Positions 32,009-40,523 are shown, numbered from the stretch's first letter. The stretch is 44,508 nt of DNA from Lawsonibacter sp. (GCA_022795855.1 JAAWHL010000010.1:1-44508), one strand, 5' to 3'. Numbers and translations are program-made. Notes: generated by a model not told the origin, from the letters alone.

Positions 32009-32054
32009 AAGCCAGGAGCGTCTGCAATACAGGCGCTCCTGGCTTGACTGTTTT
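32009..32054 (+). terminator. Terminator of ackA
   Basis: A perfect 12-bp stem (AAGCCAGGAGCG at 32009-32020 with CGCTCCTGGCTT at 32034-32045), a 13-base loop and a trailing GACTGTTTT. Confidence 0.8.
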
Positions 32055-32176
32055 CAGGCCGGCCTTTGACGGCATCCCCGTTCTCCCGGCAGTCCGCGGC
32101 CCCGGCGCAGAAGCGGAATCCGGGAGGGGAGAGGGGCCGTGCTGCCTCCCAGAGACCGGGCGCGGCGGAAGAAACA

Positions 32177-32218
32177 CAGCGGGAGCTGAGCATCCAGGCT
32201 CGGCTCCCGCTGCTTTTT
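32177..32218. terminator. Terminator, two-component operon side
   Basis: CAGCGGGAGC (32177-32186) pairs with GCTCCCGCTG (32203-32212), then CTTTTTC on the plus strand; on the minus strand TGTTTCTTC follows. It is placed to stop the minus-strand LytT/LytS operon and any plus-strand read-through from ackA. The stretch 32055-32176 shows nothing else I recognise. Confidence 0.65.
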
Positions 32219-32243
32219 CGGCGAAGCGTTGGAAAGGGTTCGG

Positions 32244-32957
32244 TTAAATATGCAGGCACGCCCTCAGCCCCTTCAGACGGTCCCGCCCAATGGGCAGCTC
32301 GGCGGACGAGCCCCGGACCCGGAGGGCGAAATCGCTTCCGCTCCAGGGGAAGATATCCTGAACATATTTCAGGTGGACCAGGCAGGTCTTGTGAATGCGG
32401 TAAAACCTCCTGCTGCGCAGGCGCTCCTCGTAGATGCCCAGGGCGGTGTTGTCATTGTACGTCTCGCCGGAGAGCATATGAATGACGCAGCGCTTTCCGG
32501 AGCCCTCGGATTCGATGTAGGTGATATCGTTCGGGCTGAGCAGGAGGGTGTGCCGCCTGCTCCCGCTGACCGCGATTCGGAATTCGTCGTCCTGTTCCGG
32601 ACGGGTTTGCCCGTACTGGCTGAGAATCTGCCGGACCCGGGCGGGATTATAGGGCTTCAGGATATAGTCGTTGGCCTGGAGCTCGAACGCGGTAACGGCA
32701 TACTCGGAATAGGCGGTGGCAAAGATGATTTTGGTCTCCGGCATCAGCCGCCGGGCCAGGGAGGCCACGGTGGTGCCCTCCATATCCCCCAGGCGGACGT
32801 CGATAAACAGGAAATCAAAGGTCCGTTTCTCCAGCAGCTGCATGGCCTGCACGCCGCTGCCGGCCTCATAGACCTCGGCATGGGGAAAGCCCTCGCGGAT
32901 TAACCGGATCAGCTCCTCTCTGGTCAGCTTTTCATCGTCAATTACCGCGATGCGCAT
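32244..32957 (-). CDS. LytTR-family response regulator
   Basis: 237 residues. Receiver domain: acidic pair Asp7-Asp8 (MRIAVIDDEKLTREEL), phosphoacceptor Asp53 in FDFLFIDVRLGDM, conserved Thr in IIFATAYSEYA and Lys in YILKPYNPARV. A LytTR DNA-binding domain follows (about 130-235): FRIAVSGSRRHTLLLSPNDI, then ITYIESEGSGKRCVIHM, FYRIHKTCLVHLKYV and SAELPIGRDRLKGLRACL. It is the partner of the overlapping LytS-type kinase. LytTR proteins bind pairs of short direct repeats upstream of targets. The divergent TRAP operon is the obvious candidate target, by position only. Confidence 0.93.
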   Translation of the reverse strand: MRIAVIDDEKLTREELIRLIREGFPHAEVYEAGSGVQAMQLLEKRTFDFLFIDVRLGDMEGTTVASLARRLMPETKIIFATAYSEYAVTAFELQANDYILKPYNPARVRQILSQYGQTRPEQDDEFRIAVSGSRRHTLLLSPNDITYIESEGSGKRCVIHMLSGETYNDNTALGIYEERLRSRRFYRIHKTCLVHLKYVQDIFPWSGSDFALRVRGSSAELPIGRDRLKGLRACLHI

Positions 32958-34657
32958 AAAGCCGCGCTCCTTTCCTGTTTTGAGATCAGGCCCCCCGGAG
33001 GGGTCAGCGGGATGGAAATTGCCACCTCGGCCCCCTGCTCGGAGCTGTCAACCGTAAAGCTGCACTGACTGCCGTAGACGCTGCGCAGCCGCTTTTGAAC
33101 ATTGAACAGCCCGGAATAGCCCGGGTCCCGGGGATCCCGGAGCCGTGCCAGAATCTCCTCCGGGAACCCATGCCCCCGGTCCGAGATGCGGATATCCGCC
33201 CTTCCGTTCTCCTGACAGATGGCAATGCGGACATGCCGGTCGTCCACGGCCGTTTTTCCGTGGCGGACGGCGTTTTCCACAACCGGCTGGAGAATCAAAG
33301 GGGGCAGATACAGTGTCGGGAGCACGTCGGGCAGCGCCCACTCCACATGGATGGCCCCCTCGAAGCGGGCCTCGGTAATGGCCAGATAGCTGCGCACATT
33401 GGACAGCTCCTGCTCCAGGGTGACAAAGGACTCGTTGATGGTGAGGGCCTGCCGGAAATAGCCGGCCAGGGTCAGAATCGTCTCCTGGGCCCGCTTGGGA
33501 TTGGTGCTGCACAGGGCGGAGATGGTGCTCAGGGCATTGAACAGGAAATGGGGGTCAATCTGGGATTGAAGCGCCCGCAGCTCCGCCTGCTGGCGCATCT
33601 GGACCTGGTGCTGAAACTCCCCCAGCTCCAGCATGGAGGAGAAGAACTGGGCCAGACCCTCGGCGGTGCGGCAGTCGGCCTCCAAAACCAGGTTGGGCCC
33701 CTGGGGAACACAGAACAGCAGCGCCCCGATTCGCTGTTCTCCGCAGGTGAGAGGGGCCGCGATGAAGGCGCGGTCCCGGTGATGCAGAGGGCCGCACAGG
33801 TCGGAGGCGTCCCGCTCCACCACCAGCGCCCCGCTGTCCATGGCCTTGCGGGCCGGGAGGGGGAGCGCCTTCAGCTCCATGCCGCTGGAGGCCGCCACCT
33901 GCTCCAGGTCCGTGATTGCCACGCGGAAGTCCGGCAGCGTGTTCCGCACCGTATCCACCGCCCGCTTCATGGCCTCCCGGTTTTCCAGGCCCTCCCGCAG
34001 GAAGGGCAGACATCTGTGGGCAATCAGCAGCGCGAGGTACTGCTGCTCGGCCAGCTCGATGGTTACGCTGCGGTTGAACCGGCCCAGCAGGCTCATAAAC
34101 AGGACAAGCCCCAGGGAGTTCATCACTATTTTAGGCAGAAGGATCACCTTTTCCAGCTGAACCGCGGCGGAAAAGGGCTTGGAGACGGTCAGTATAATCA
34201 GGCTTTGCAGCAGCTCCGAGAGGAGGACAAGCAGCACCAGGACCAGGTTCCGGCCCTTTTGCTGGGGAATGCGGCGGCAGGAAACCGCCCCAATCACCCC
34301 AAAGCAGACCGTGCCGGCGGCGCAGGCCAGAGAGGTGAACCCGTCCGGGTCATACAGAAGGCGGTGGACGCCGCCCATCAGCCCGGCGCACAGCCCGGGG
34401 AACGGTCCGCCCACCAGACCGGCGGCAAGGGTGCTGACCACGCGGGTATTGACGACCGCCCCCTGAAGGCTCAGACCGGTATAGGTGCCGCTCACCGACA
34501 GCGCACCGAAAATCATGCCCAGGCACAGCTGCTCCGACAGGGACCGCTTCTGCTTTTTCAGCAGCCGGCGCAGAGGCACCAGCTCGGTCAGAATAGCCGC
34601 CACCAGCACCAGCAGGCTGATATTGACCAGAAGATACTCGAAAAGTCCGTTTTCCAT
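32942..34657 (-). CDS. LytS-type sensor histidine kinase (5TMR-LYT)
   Basis: 571 residues. The N-terminal half has several membrane helices of the 5TM-5TMR_LYT type, including GAVVNTRVVSTLAAGLVGGPFPGLCAGLMGGVHRLLYDP, the family's recognisable loop. A GAF-like region (about 230-335) follows, then the His_kinase domain: LQSQIDPHFLFNALSTISAL with phosphoacceptor His370, PPLILQPVVENAVRHGK (N box) and ISDRGHGFPEE and GLFNVQKRL (G boxes). ATG 34657 with GGGGG upstream is chosen; the frame extends to 34717 but homology starts at MENGLFEYLLVN. It overlaps the regulator gene by 16 bases. The ligand is unknown. Confidence 0.92.
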   Translation of the reverse strand: MENGLFEYLLVNISLLVLVAAILTELVPLRRLLKKQKRSLSEQLCLGMIFGALSVSGTYTGLSLQGAVVNTRVVSTLAAGLVGGPFPGLCAGLMGGVHRLLYDPDGFTSLACAAGTVCFGVIGAVSCRRIPQQKGRNLVLVLLVLLSELLQSLIILTVSKPFSAAVQLEKVILLPKIVMNSLGLVLFMSLLGRFNRSVTIELAEQQYLALLIAHRCLPFLREGLENREAMKRAVDTVRNTLPDFRVAITDLEQVAASSGMELKALPLPARKAMDSGALVVERDASDLCGPLHHRDRAFIAAPLTCGEQRIGALLFCVPQGPNLVLEADCRTAEGLAQFFSSMLELGEFQHQVQMRQQAELRALQSQIDPHFLFNALSTISALCSTNPKRAQETILTLAGYFRQALTINESFVTLEQELSNVRSYLAITEARFEGAIHVEWALPDVLPTLYLPPLILQPVVENAVRHGKTAVDDRHVRIAICQENGRADIRISDRGHGFPEEILARLRDPRDPGYSGLFNVQKRLRSVYGSQCSFTVDSSEQGAEVAISIPLTPPGGLISKQERSAALCASR

Positions 34658-34926
34658 CCGGATTCCCCCAGCGTCAATATAGTCAGGCAGGTTTGATCCC
34701 CGGCCTGCGCGCCTCACATGCGGCCGGAGAAACCGTGCGGAAATCCGGCCCCGGAGCTGCGCGCCTTCCGGCCGGACCGCCTATAATCAATCAGACTCTA
34801 ACACCGTTTTTCCGTGAAATCAAGCATTTTTTTCCAGCTCCGGGCCCCGCTCTTCCCGTGCCGATGCGGCTCCTTCCCGCAATCGCGCAGTTTATTCCTT
34901 CCACGGCGCAGGATACGCCGGTTCTA

Positions 34927-34954
34927 TTGACCAAAAAAATTTTTTCCATAAAAT
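34927..34954 (+). promoter_or_regulatory. Promoter of the TAXI TRAP operon
   Basis: TTGACC (34927-34932) and TAAAAT (34949-34954) with a 16-base A/T-only-rich spacer. It would give a leader of about 240 bases that contains the whole repeat element 35013-35171. The 34658-34926 stretch between the two operons is otherwise without a gene; I saw no convincing pair of LytTR direct repeats by eye. Confidence 0.55.
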
Positions 34955-35012
34955 GACTTGTGATATGTGAATTTGCGCGGTTTCTTCGGCTGGGTCGCAG
35001 CCGTGGAAATAA

Positions 35013-35171
35013 GGATCTGCATTCACAACCTCAAACGTGCGCCTGGCCGGCCTTTTCCCGTCATACTGCGTTCCATTTTCTGAAATCCGCCAAGGATTTC
35101 GGCAAAAATACGCCTTGCCCGGCGGAAAAATTCCTCATCCAGGCGTCATTTTCGGTTATGAATACAGGTTC
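35013..35171 (+). repeat. TIR repeat element, copy in the TRAP leader
   Basis: 159-bp element. Left end GATCTGCATTCACAACC and the complement of the right end GAACCTGTATTCATAACC are inverted repeats. The interior reads GGCCGGCCTTTTCCCG, ATACTGCGTTCCATTTTCTG, AATCCGCCAAGGATTT, GCAAAAATACGCCTTGCC, CGGCGGAAAAATTCCTC in order. It ends 17 bases before the ribosome binding site of the TAXI gene, so it is likely part of the mRNA leader. Confidence 0.75.
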
Positions 35172-35203
35172 CAAATCAAGACATGAGAAGGAGAGCGCAG
35201 AAT

Positions 35204-36253
35204 ATGAAACACATGAAACGAATTACAGCCTCGGCCCTGGCCCTGTGCCTGACGCTGGCCCTGGCCGGCTGCGGCAGCAGCCCGGCCTCCAGCACCCCCT
35301 CCGCTCCCGCCAGCAGCGCGCCCGCCGCCTCCGGCAGCGACGTGACCGGCGGCCTGACCGAGGCGGAACGGGCCAAGGAGTTTGTCACCGTGGCCACCGG
35401 CCCCACCTCCGGCATTTACTTCCCCATCGGCGGGGCATTCTCCACCGCCCTGGGCGATTGGGGCTACGCCACCAGCGCCCAGGCGACCGCAGCCTCCGGA
35501 GAGAACATCCAGCTGATCCAGGAGAGCGGCGCGGAAATCGCCATCGCTATGCAGGACTCCGTGATGCAGGCCTACGAGGGCTTCGGCGCCTATGAGGGCA
35601 AGGAACCCGCCAGCAACCTGCGGGCCCTGATGCGTCTGTGGCCCAACTATGTGCAGCTGGTCACCACCGCCAACACCGGCATCCGGACCGTGGAGGACCT
35701 GAAGGGCCGGCGCGTGGGCGTGGGGGCGGCCAACTCCGGCGTGGAGCTGAACGCCCGTATGATTTTTGAGGCCTACGGCATGAGCTACGACGACTGCACC
35801 GTGGACTATCTGGCCTACGGCGAGGCCATCGACAACATGAAAAACGGCCAGTGCGACGCCGTGTTTGTCACCTCCGGCCTGCCCAACGCCACCGTTACCG
35901 AGCTGGCCACCAGCTATGACATGGTAATTGTCCCCATCGACGGCGCAGGCCGGGACGCACTGATTGCCAAGTACCCCTTCTACGCCGCCACCACCATTCC
36001 CGCCGATACTTACAACAACAAAGAGGACGTGGAGGACGTCTTTGTGTACAACATCATGCTGGTGCGCAGCGATCTGTCCGACGCCATGGTCTACGACATG
36101 CTCACCGGCATCTTCGAGAACATCAGCACCATCCAGGCCTCCCATAACGCCGCCAATAAAAACATCTACCTGGATGTGGGCGTCAGCGACATTCAGCTGC
36201 CCCTCCATCCCGGCGCAGAGAAGTGGTGGGCCGATCACGGCTTTACGAAATAA
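35204..36253 (+). CDS. TAXI family TRAP transporter solute-binding lipoprotein
   Basis: 349 residues. Signal peptide with lipobox LALAGC (Cys23), a Ser/Ala/Pro linker, then the TAXI receptor domain: FVTVATGPTSGIYFPIGGAF (the TAXI hallmark GPTxGxYxPxG), QATAASGENIQLIQESGAEIAI, VEDLKGRRVGVGAANSGVELNARMI and a C-terminal VYDMLTGIFENIS. It should capture a carboxylate, possibly glutamate-like or a dicarboxylate, and hand it to the permease; the ligand cannot be read. ATG 35204 is 10 bases after AAGGAG. It is flanked by two direct copies of the 159/160-bp repeat. Confidence 0.93.
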   Translation: MKHMKRITASALALCLTLALAGCGSSPASSTPSAPASSAPAASGSDVTGGLTEAERAKEFVTVATGPTSGIYFPIGGAFSTALGDWGYATSAQATAASGENIQLIQESGAEIAIAMQDSVMQAYEGFGAYEGKEPASNLRALMRLWPNYVQLVTTANTGIRTVEDLKGRRVGVGAANSGVELNARMIFEAYGMSYDDCTVDYLAYGEAIDNMKNGQCDAVFVTSGLPNATVTELATSYDMVIVPIDGAGRDALIAKYPFYAATTIPADTYNNKEDVEDVFVYNIMLVRSDLSDAMVYDMLTGIFENISTIQASHNAANKNIYLDVGVSDIQLPLHPGAEKWWADHGFTK

Positions 36254-36273
36254 TCCGGCTGGCCGCTCGTTCT

Positions 36274-36433
36274 GAACCTGTATCCACAACCTCAAGCGCG
36301 GCCCGGGCCGGCCTTTTTCCGCCGTACTGCGTTCCGTTTTCTGGAAAGCCGCCGGGGGGTTCCGGGGAAACGCGCCTGGTCCGGCGGAAAAATCCCTCAT
36401 CCAGGCATCATGTCCGGTTATGGATACAGGTTC
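36274..36433 (+). repeat. TIR repeat element, copy between TAXI and DUF1850 genes
   Basis: 160-bp element with near-perfect 18-bp ends: GAACCTGTATCCACAACC (36274-36291) against the complement of the right end, GAACCTGTATCCATAACC (one mismatch). Interior order is that of the 35013 copy: GGCCGGCCTTTTTCCGCC, GTACTGCGTTCCGTTTTCTG, then CCGGCGGAAAAATCCCTC. Same orientation as the upstream copy, so the pair brackets the TAXI gene as direct repeats. Confidence 0.8.
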
Positions 36434-36460
36434 GCTGATTTTGGGAGGAGGCATTTCCCG

Positions 36461-36979
36461 ATGAAGCGCTGTCCGACTTTCTCCCGGCGGGGCAGGGCGG
36501 CAGCCGTGCTGCTTGCCGCCGCCGCCCTGGCGGCCGCCCTGCTCGCTGCGGCCCGGCCCGCGGCGCTGGTTATGCGGATATCCTATCAGAAGACCGGGGA
36601 GGTGATTCTCACCCATGCCGTCCGCCCCGGGGACCAGGTGGCCGTGACCCTCACGCACTCCTTTGAGCATATCCCCTGGAACGAGTATTACCGGGTCCGG
36701 CAGGACGGTTCCTTTCTTCTGGAGCGCATTGAGGTGGGCGGGTTCGGAGCGGGTGTCCCGGCGGAGATGGACGTCCCCGCCTATGTGGGGGAGGACGGCC
36801 TGGTCCATATGGACGGAATCAACTCAGTCTTTCCGCGTTTCAGCTGGATTACCTCCCAAATCAATATGAAGGAGCTGCTGCTGAACGGGGAACCCATTCT
36901 GAAATTTTCCGAGATTCCTCACCACAGCTTTGTTACCTGCGAAATTGCAACGCAAAGGAGGCTGTTTAGCTTTGGCTGA
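36461..36979 (+). CDS. DUF1850 family membrane-anchored protein
   Basis: 172 residues. One N-terminal hydrophobic segment (AAAVLLAAAALAAALLAAARPAALVM) precedes the DUF1850 domain: VAVTLTHSFEHIPWNEYYRVRQDGSFLLERIEVGGFGAGVP, with VHMDGINSVF near the middle. DUF1850 proteins are found with TAXI-type TRAP systems and are thought to be an accessory part of them. AGGAGG lies 9-10 bases before ATG 36461; upstream in-frame ATGs lie in the repeat. The end overlaps the permease start by 8 bases, so translation is coupled. Confidence 0.88.
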   Translation: MKRCPTFSRRGRAAAVLLAAAALAAALLAAARPAALVMRISYQKTGEVILTHAVRPGDQVAVTLTHSFEHIPWNEYYRVRQDGSFLLERIEVGGFGAGVPAEMDVPAYVGEDGLVHMDGINSVFPRFSWITSQINMKELLLNGEPILKFSEIPHHSFVTCEIATQRRLFSFG

Positions 36980-38972
36980 AGAGACCAACGTATTCCAGCA
37001 GGAATTGACGGCGGAAGAGGCCGCCAAGCAGGAGGCTATGCTGGAAAAACACGAAAAAGCCGCCCGCACCCGGAAGTTCGGCTCGTCTGCCATGAACCTG
37101 GGCCTGTCCCTGTTCTGTTTTCTGTTCACCCTGTATCATCTTGCCATCGCCTCGGGCCTGTTCTCCCTTCAGAACCTCAAGCACCATGCCATCCATGTGG
37201 GACTGATCCTGATTCTCAGCTTTGTGCTCTATCCCGCGTGGGAAAAGGCGTCCCGGAAGAAAATTGCCTGGTACGACTGCATTTTTACGCTGATTGCCCT
37301 GGCAGAACCCATTTATGTTTTCGCCCGCTATGACACGTTTATCTCCACCGGCTTCAAGCCCTCCGCCATGGACCTGATTATGGGCACCCTGCTGGTGGTC
37401 CTGGTGCTGGAGGCTACCCGCCGCATCAGCGGCGCGGCCCTGCCCATCCTGTGCATCATCTTCCTGCTGTATGGGATGTTCGGGCGCTATGTGCCCATCG
37501 ACCTGTTCCGCCACCGGGGCTATACCTGGGCGTCCATCATCAAGTATCTGACGACCGATATTTACGGCATCTACGGCTCCTCCATCAAGGTGTCGGCTAC
37601 CTACATCGTCATGTTCATCATCTTCGGCGAGGTCATGAACAAGTGCGGCATGGGCCGGCTGTTCAACGACCTGGCCAGCGCCGTGGCCGGCGGCACCAAG
37701 GGCGGGCCGGCCAAGGTGGGCGTGATTGCCTCCGGGCTGCTGGGCATGATTAACGGCGCCGCCGTGGCTGTTGTGGTCACGACCGGCTCATTCACCATCC
37801 CGCTGATGAAGAAAAACAAGTACTCCGACGAGTTTGCCGGGGCCGTGGTGGCCACCGCCTCGGTGGGCGGGCAGCTGATGCCGCCCATCATGGGCGCCGC
37901 TGCCTTCGTAATGGCGGAGACACTGGGCGTGAAATACGCGGTGATTGTCACCGCCGCCATTATCCCGGCCATTGTGTACTACTCGGGCATCCTGTTTCAG
38001 GTGCAGCTTCGGGCCAATAAGGATAAGATGTACGGCCTGCCCAAGGACCAGCTGCCCAAAGTGGGCGCCGTCCTCAAGGAGCGGGGGCACCTGATTATCC
38101 CCATCGCGTTCCTGGTCCTTATGATGTTCCTCTCCGGCTGGACCGTGCTGAAAATCGCCTTCTGGAGCATCCTCATCACCATCGCGGTGGCCGAGCTTCG
38201 GCCCATCAGCCGCATGAGCCTGAAGGACATCTATGACGCCTTTGCCCAGGCCGCCAAGTCCACGGTATCCGTGGCCATCAGCTGCGCCTGTGTGGGCATC
38301 ATTGTGGGCGTCTGCTCTCAGACCGGCTTCGCCCTGAACATCGCCAGCGCCATTATCAGCATCGGGCAGAACGCCTTCCCCACCATCCCCGCGCTGAGCC
38401 TGTTCCTGACCCTGCTGTTCACCATGGTCACCTGCATGATTCTGGGCATGGGCCTGCCCTCCATCCCCTCCTATCTGATTACCGCGACCATCGCCGCCCC
38501 CGCCCTGATTCAGCTGGGCGTCCCCGACCTGGCCGCGCATATGTTCTGCTTCTACTTCGCCATGTTCGCCAACCTGACGCCCCCCGTGGCGCTGGCCTCC
38601 TTTGCTGCGGCCGGCATCTCCGGCGGCAATCCCATGAAAACAGGATGGGTTTCGGTCAAGCTGGCCATCGCCGGTTTCATCGTACCCTATATGTTCGTCT
38701 ACAACCAGGGACTGCTGCTCTACGGCGTCAACTTCTTCAGCGGCGCTTGGATTCTGTTCACCTCCGTCATCGGCGTGGCCCTCATCAGCGTGGCCGCCGA
38801 GGGCTTCCTGTTCACTAAGGTGCCCGTCCCGGTGCGTGCCCTCTCCGCCGCTACCTCAATCCTGCTTATCAGCAGCGAACCCATCAGCGATGTGGTGGGT
38901 CTGGCCCTGTTTGCGGCCATCGTCCTGTTCCAGCGCGTGCGGAGCAGGCAGGCGGCCGCGGCCAGCCTCTGA
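36972..38972 (+). CDS. TRAP transporter permease, fused 4TM/12TM subunits (TAXI type)
   Basis: 666 residues. The small (DctQ-like) and large (DctM-like) subunits are fused: a four-helix N-terminal part (about 45-160) and a 12-helix C-terminal part. Marks of the fused TRAP type include LVLEATRRISGAALPIL, GGTKGGPAKVGVIASGLLGMINGAAVAVVVTTGSFTIPLMKK, ASVGGQLMPPIMGAAAFVMAE and GMGLPSIPSYLITA with NLTPPVALASFAAAGI. It drives uptake with an ion gradient, usually sodium. Start is TTG 36972, 10 bases after AGGAGG; no ATG is suitably placed. It works with the TAXI receptor at 35204. Confidence 0.93.
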   Translation: MAEETNVFQQELTAEEAAKQEAMLEKHEKAARTRKFGSSAMNLGLSLFCFLFTLYHLAIASGLFSLQNLKHHAIHVGLILILSFVLYPAWEKASRKKIAWYDCIFTLIALAEPIYVFARYDTFISTGFKPSAMDLIMGTLLVVLVLEATRRISGAALPILCIIFLLYGMFGRYVPIDLFRHRGYTWASIIKYLTTDIYGIYGSSIKVSATYIVMFIIFGEVMNKCGMGRLFNDLASAVAGGTKGGPAKVGVIASGLLGMINGAAVAVVVTTGSFTIPLMKKNKYSDEFAGAVVATASVGGQLMPPIMGAAAFVMAETLGVKYAVIVTAAIIPAIVYYSGILFQVQLRANKDKMYGLPKDQLPKVGAVLKERGHLIIPIAFLVLMMFLSGWTVLKIAFWSILITIAVAELRPISRMSLKDIYDAFAQAAKSTVSVAISCACVGIIVGVCSQTGFALNIASAIISIGQNAFPTIPALSLFLTLLFTMVTCMILGMGLPSIPSYLITATIAAPALIQLGVPDLAAHMFCFYFAMFANLTPPVALASFAAAGISGGNPMKTGWVSVKLAIAGFIVPYMFVYNQGLLLYGVNFFSGAWILFTSVIGVALISVAAEGFLFTKVPVPVRALSAATSILLISSEPISDVVGLALFAAIVLFQRVRSRQAAAASL

Positions 38973-38985
38973 CCCCAGCGTTCAC

Positions 38986-39038
38986 GAGCCTGTATCCTCA
39001 GACGGCCGCCCCGTCTGGGGATACAGGCTCCTTTTATT
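38986..39038 (+). terminator. Terminator of the TRAP operon built from repeat-end sequence
   Basis: GAGCCTGTATCC (38986-38997) pairs with GGATACAGGCTC (39019-39030), enclosing a second stem CAGACGG/CCGTCTG (38999-39017), and CTTTTATT follows. The arms are the same words as the ends of the TIR repeats (GAACCTGTATCC and GGATACAGGTTC). Confidence 0.85.
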
Positions 39039-39053
39039 GGCATGCCGCCGGCA

Positions 39054-39215
39054 GAACCGGCATTGGCACCCACGGGCCTGCGCCCGGACAGGGCCGGTTC
39101 CCGCTATACTTCAGCCTTGGTTTCCCGGAAATACAAAAAGTATTCCCGGGAAACCTGTCCTGCCCGGCGGAGGAATGCCCTGTCCGGGCGTATGTCCGGC
39201 GCGGAATGCAGGCCC
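39054..39215 (+). repeat. Diverged copy of the TIR repeat element (tentative)
   Basis: The stretch shares ordered words with the other copies: GGGCCGGTTCCCGCTATACTTC, TTGGTTTCCCGGAAATACAAAAAGTATTCC in place of the central part, then CCTGCCCGGCGGAGGAATGCCC and GTATGTCCGG. The ends (GAACCGGCATTGGCACCC, GGAATGCAGGCCCC) are only weakly inverted. The order suggests common ancestry, with much change. 39216-39337 beyond it holds nothing I recognise except a T8 run at about 39250. Confidence 0.4.
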
Positions 39216-39337
39216 CTGACGCACCGCCGGGCGGCGGCTGCGGGGGCGTTTTTTTTAGTTTTGAAGAATCCGGAGGCCGGACAGACCGGTTTTTTTGACA
39301 AAATGGGAAAAAATACAAAAGTGCGGCGAAATAGTGA

Positions 39338-39366
39338 TTGCACAAAGGGGATACTGTGTGTATAAT
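39338..39366 (+). promoter_or_regulatory. Promoter of the GHL/DUF4015 gene
   Basis: TTGCAC (39338-39343) and a perfect TATAAT (39361-39366) with a 17-base spacer and a GTG just upstream of the -10. Confidence 0.85.
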
Positions 39367-39408
39367 CATGGGTAAGAGCGGAGAATCTGGATCAATGGAG
39401 ACCGGAAT

Positions 39409-40476
39409 ATGAAAAAGACGTATGGTACCTACAAGGGGCGGTCCACCTTAACGGATAAGCTGCGGGTTCTGGCCGTGGTGCTGCTGATACTGGTAGTGCT
39501 GGCGGCAGCGGCGGTGTTCGCGGCGCAGGACTACATTGTCTACACCGAGGACGGCCCCCGGCTTCAGCTGCCCGGCTTTCTCCGGCAGGATCCGCCGGAG
39601 GATCAGCCTCCGGCGCCCCCGGAGCCGGGGGATATCAGCGTGGTCATTGAGCCGCCTGAGGACCTGCCGGAGGAGGAAGAGGCCTGGCTGCGGGCGGCGG
39701 CGCTGCCTATAGAGGCGGTGGCCCAGGGGACCCTGGCGTCTCAGGCGGCGGAGTATGGAGCCAACGCGGTAATTCTGGACATGAAGACAGACCAGGGCCG
39801 GCTGAACTTTGTCTCACAGCAGGCGGTGGCGGCTCAGGTGGGGGCCAATTCCTCCCTGGAGGGCATCAACGACCAGCTGAGGGCCGCTGCGGAGGGCGAT
39901 TTGTATCTGATTGCCCGGATGTCCTGCTTCCGGGACCACCGGGTGGGGACAGAGAACGCCTACGCCATCACGACCAATCCCGGGCGGCGCTGGACCGACC
40001 TGGGGGGCGTGCGGTGGAGCAGCCCCGCCAGTCAGGCGGTGCGGGACTATCTGGTTGGAGTGATGACCGAGCTGGCTGAGCTGGGCTTTGACGAGATCCT
40101 GCTGGAGTACAGCGGCTACCCCACTGCGGCCGACGGCCATCTGGAGTATATCCGGAGGGGCGACGCCTACCCGGGGGACGGGCTCAACGAAATTGTGGCG
40201 GAGTTTTTCCGGCAGGCGGCCCAGGCGCTGGCGGAGTATGACGTGCGCCTGTCGGTGTGCGCCACCCGGGAGGCCCTGGAGGGCGGGGACCGCAGCGGCC
40301 GGGAGGCCGCACAGCTGGAGGGCTTGAACGGGAATATCTGGATGGCGGAGGGCCAGGGCGGCGCGGCGGCCCTGGAGCAGGCGGGCGTCCAGGATACCGG
40401 GCGGCTGGTGGAGATTGTCCCCGCGCTGGATCCGGAACGCGGGGTCCATCAGGCTGTCTTCCCCGAGGGGCAGTAA
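39409..40476 (+). CDS. Putative glycoside hydrolase-like (DUF4015/GHL) membrane protein
   Basis: 355 residues. One N-terminal membrane helix (about 19-41, LRVLAVVLLILVVLAAAAVFAA) and a Pro/Glu-rich linker (QDPPEDQPPAPPEPG) precede a TIM-barrel-like domain of the DUF4015 putative glycosyl hydrolase class: NAVILDMKTDQGRLNF, YLIARMSCFRDHRVG, then NPGRRWTDLGGVRWSSPASQAVRDYL and ELGFDEILLEYSGYP near residue 225. The conserved Asp and Glu positions are kept in LDMKTD and FDEILLEY. The domain should lie outside the membrane. Substrate unknown. Own promoter and terminator, so a single unit. Confidence 0.8.
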   Translation: MKKTYGTYKGRSTLTDKLRVLAVVLLILVVLAAAAVFAAQDYIVYTEDGPRLQLPGFLRQDPPEDQPPAPPEPGDISVVIEPPEDLPEEEEAWLRAAALPIEAVAQGTLASQAAEYGANAVILDMKTDQGRLNFVSQQAVAAQVGANSSLEGINDQLRAAAEGDLYLIARMSCFRDHRVGTENAYAITTNPGRRWTDLGGVRWSSPASQAVRDYLVGVMTELAELGFDEILLEYSGYPTAADGHLEYIRRGDAYPGDGLNEIVAEFFRQAAQALAEYDVRLSVCATREALEGGDRSGREAAQLEGLNGNIWMAEGQGGAAALEQAGVQDTGRLVEIVPALDPERGVHQAVFPEGQ

Positions 40477-40484
40477 AAAAGGAT

Positions 40485-40517
40485 ACGCGGCGGAGCGGAG
40501 CTCCGCCGCGTGTTTTT
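40485..40517 (+). terminator. Terminator of the GHL gene
   Basis: ACGCGGCGGAG (40485-40495) pairs with CTCCGCCGCGT (40501-40511), loop CGGAG, then GTTTTTG. Confidence 0.92.
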
Positions 40518-40523
40518 GTCTCA

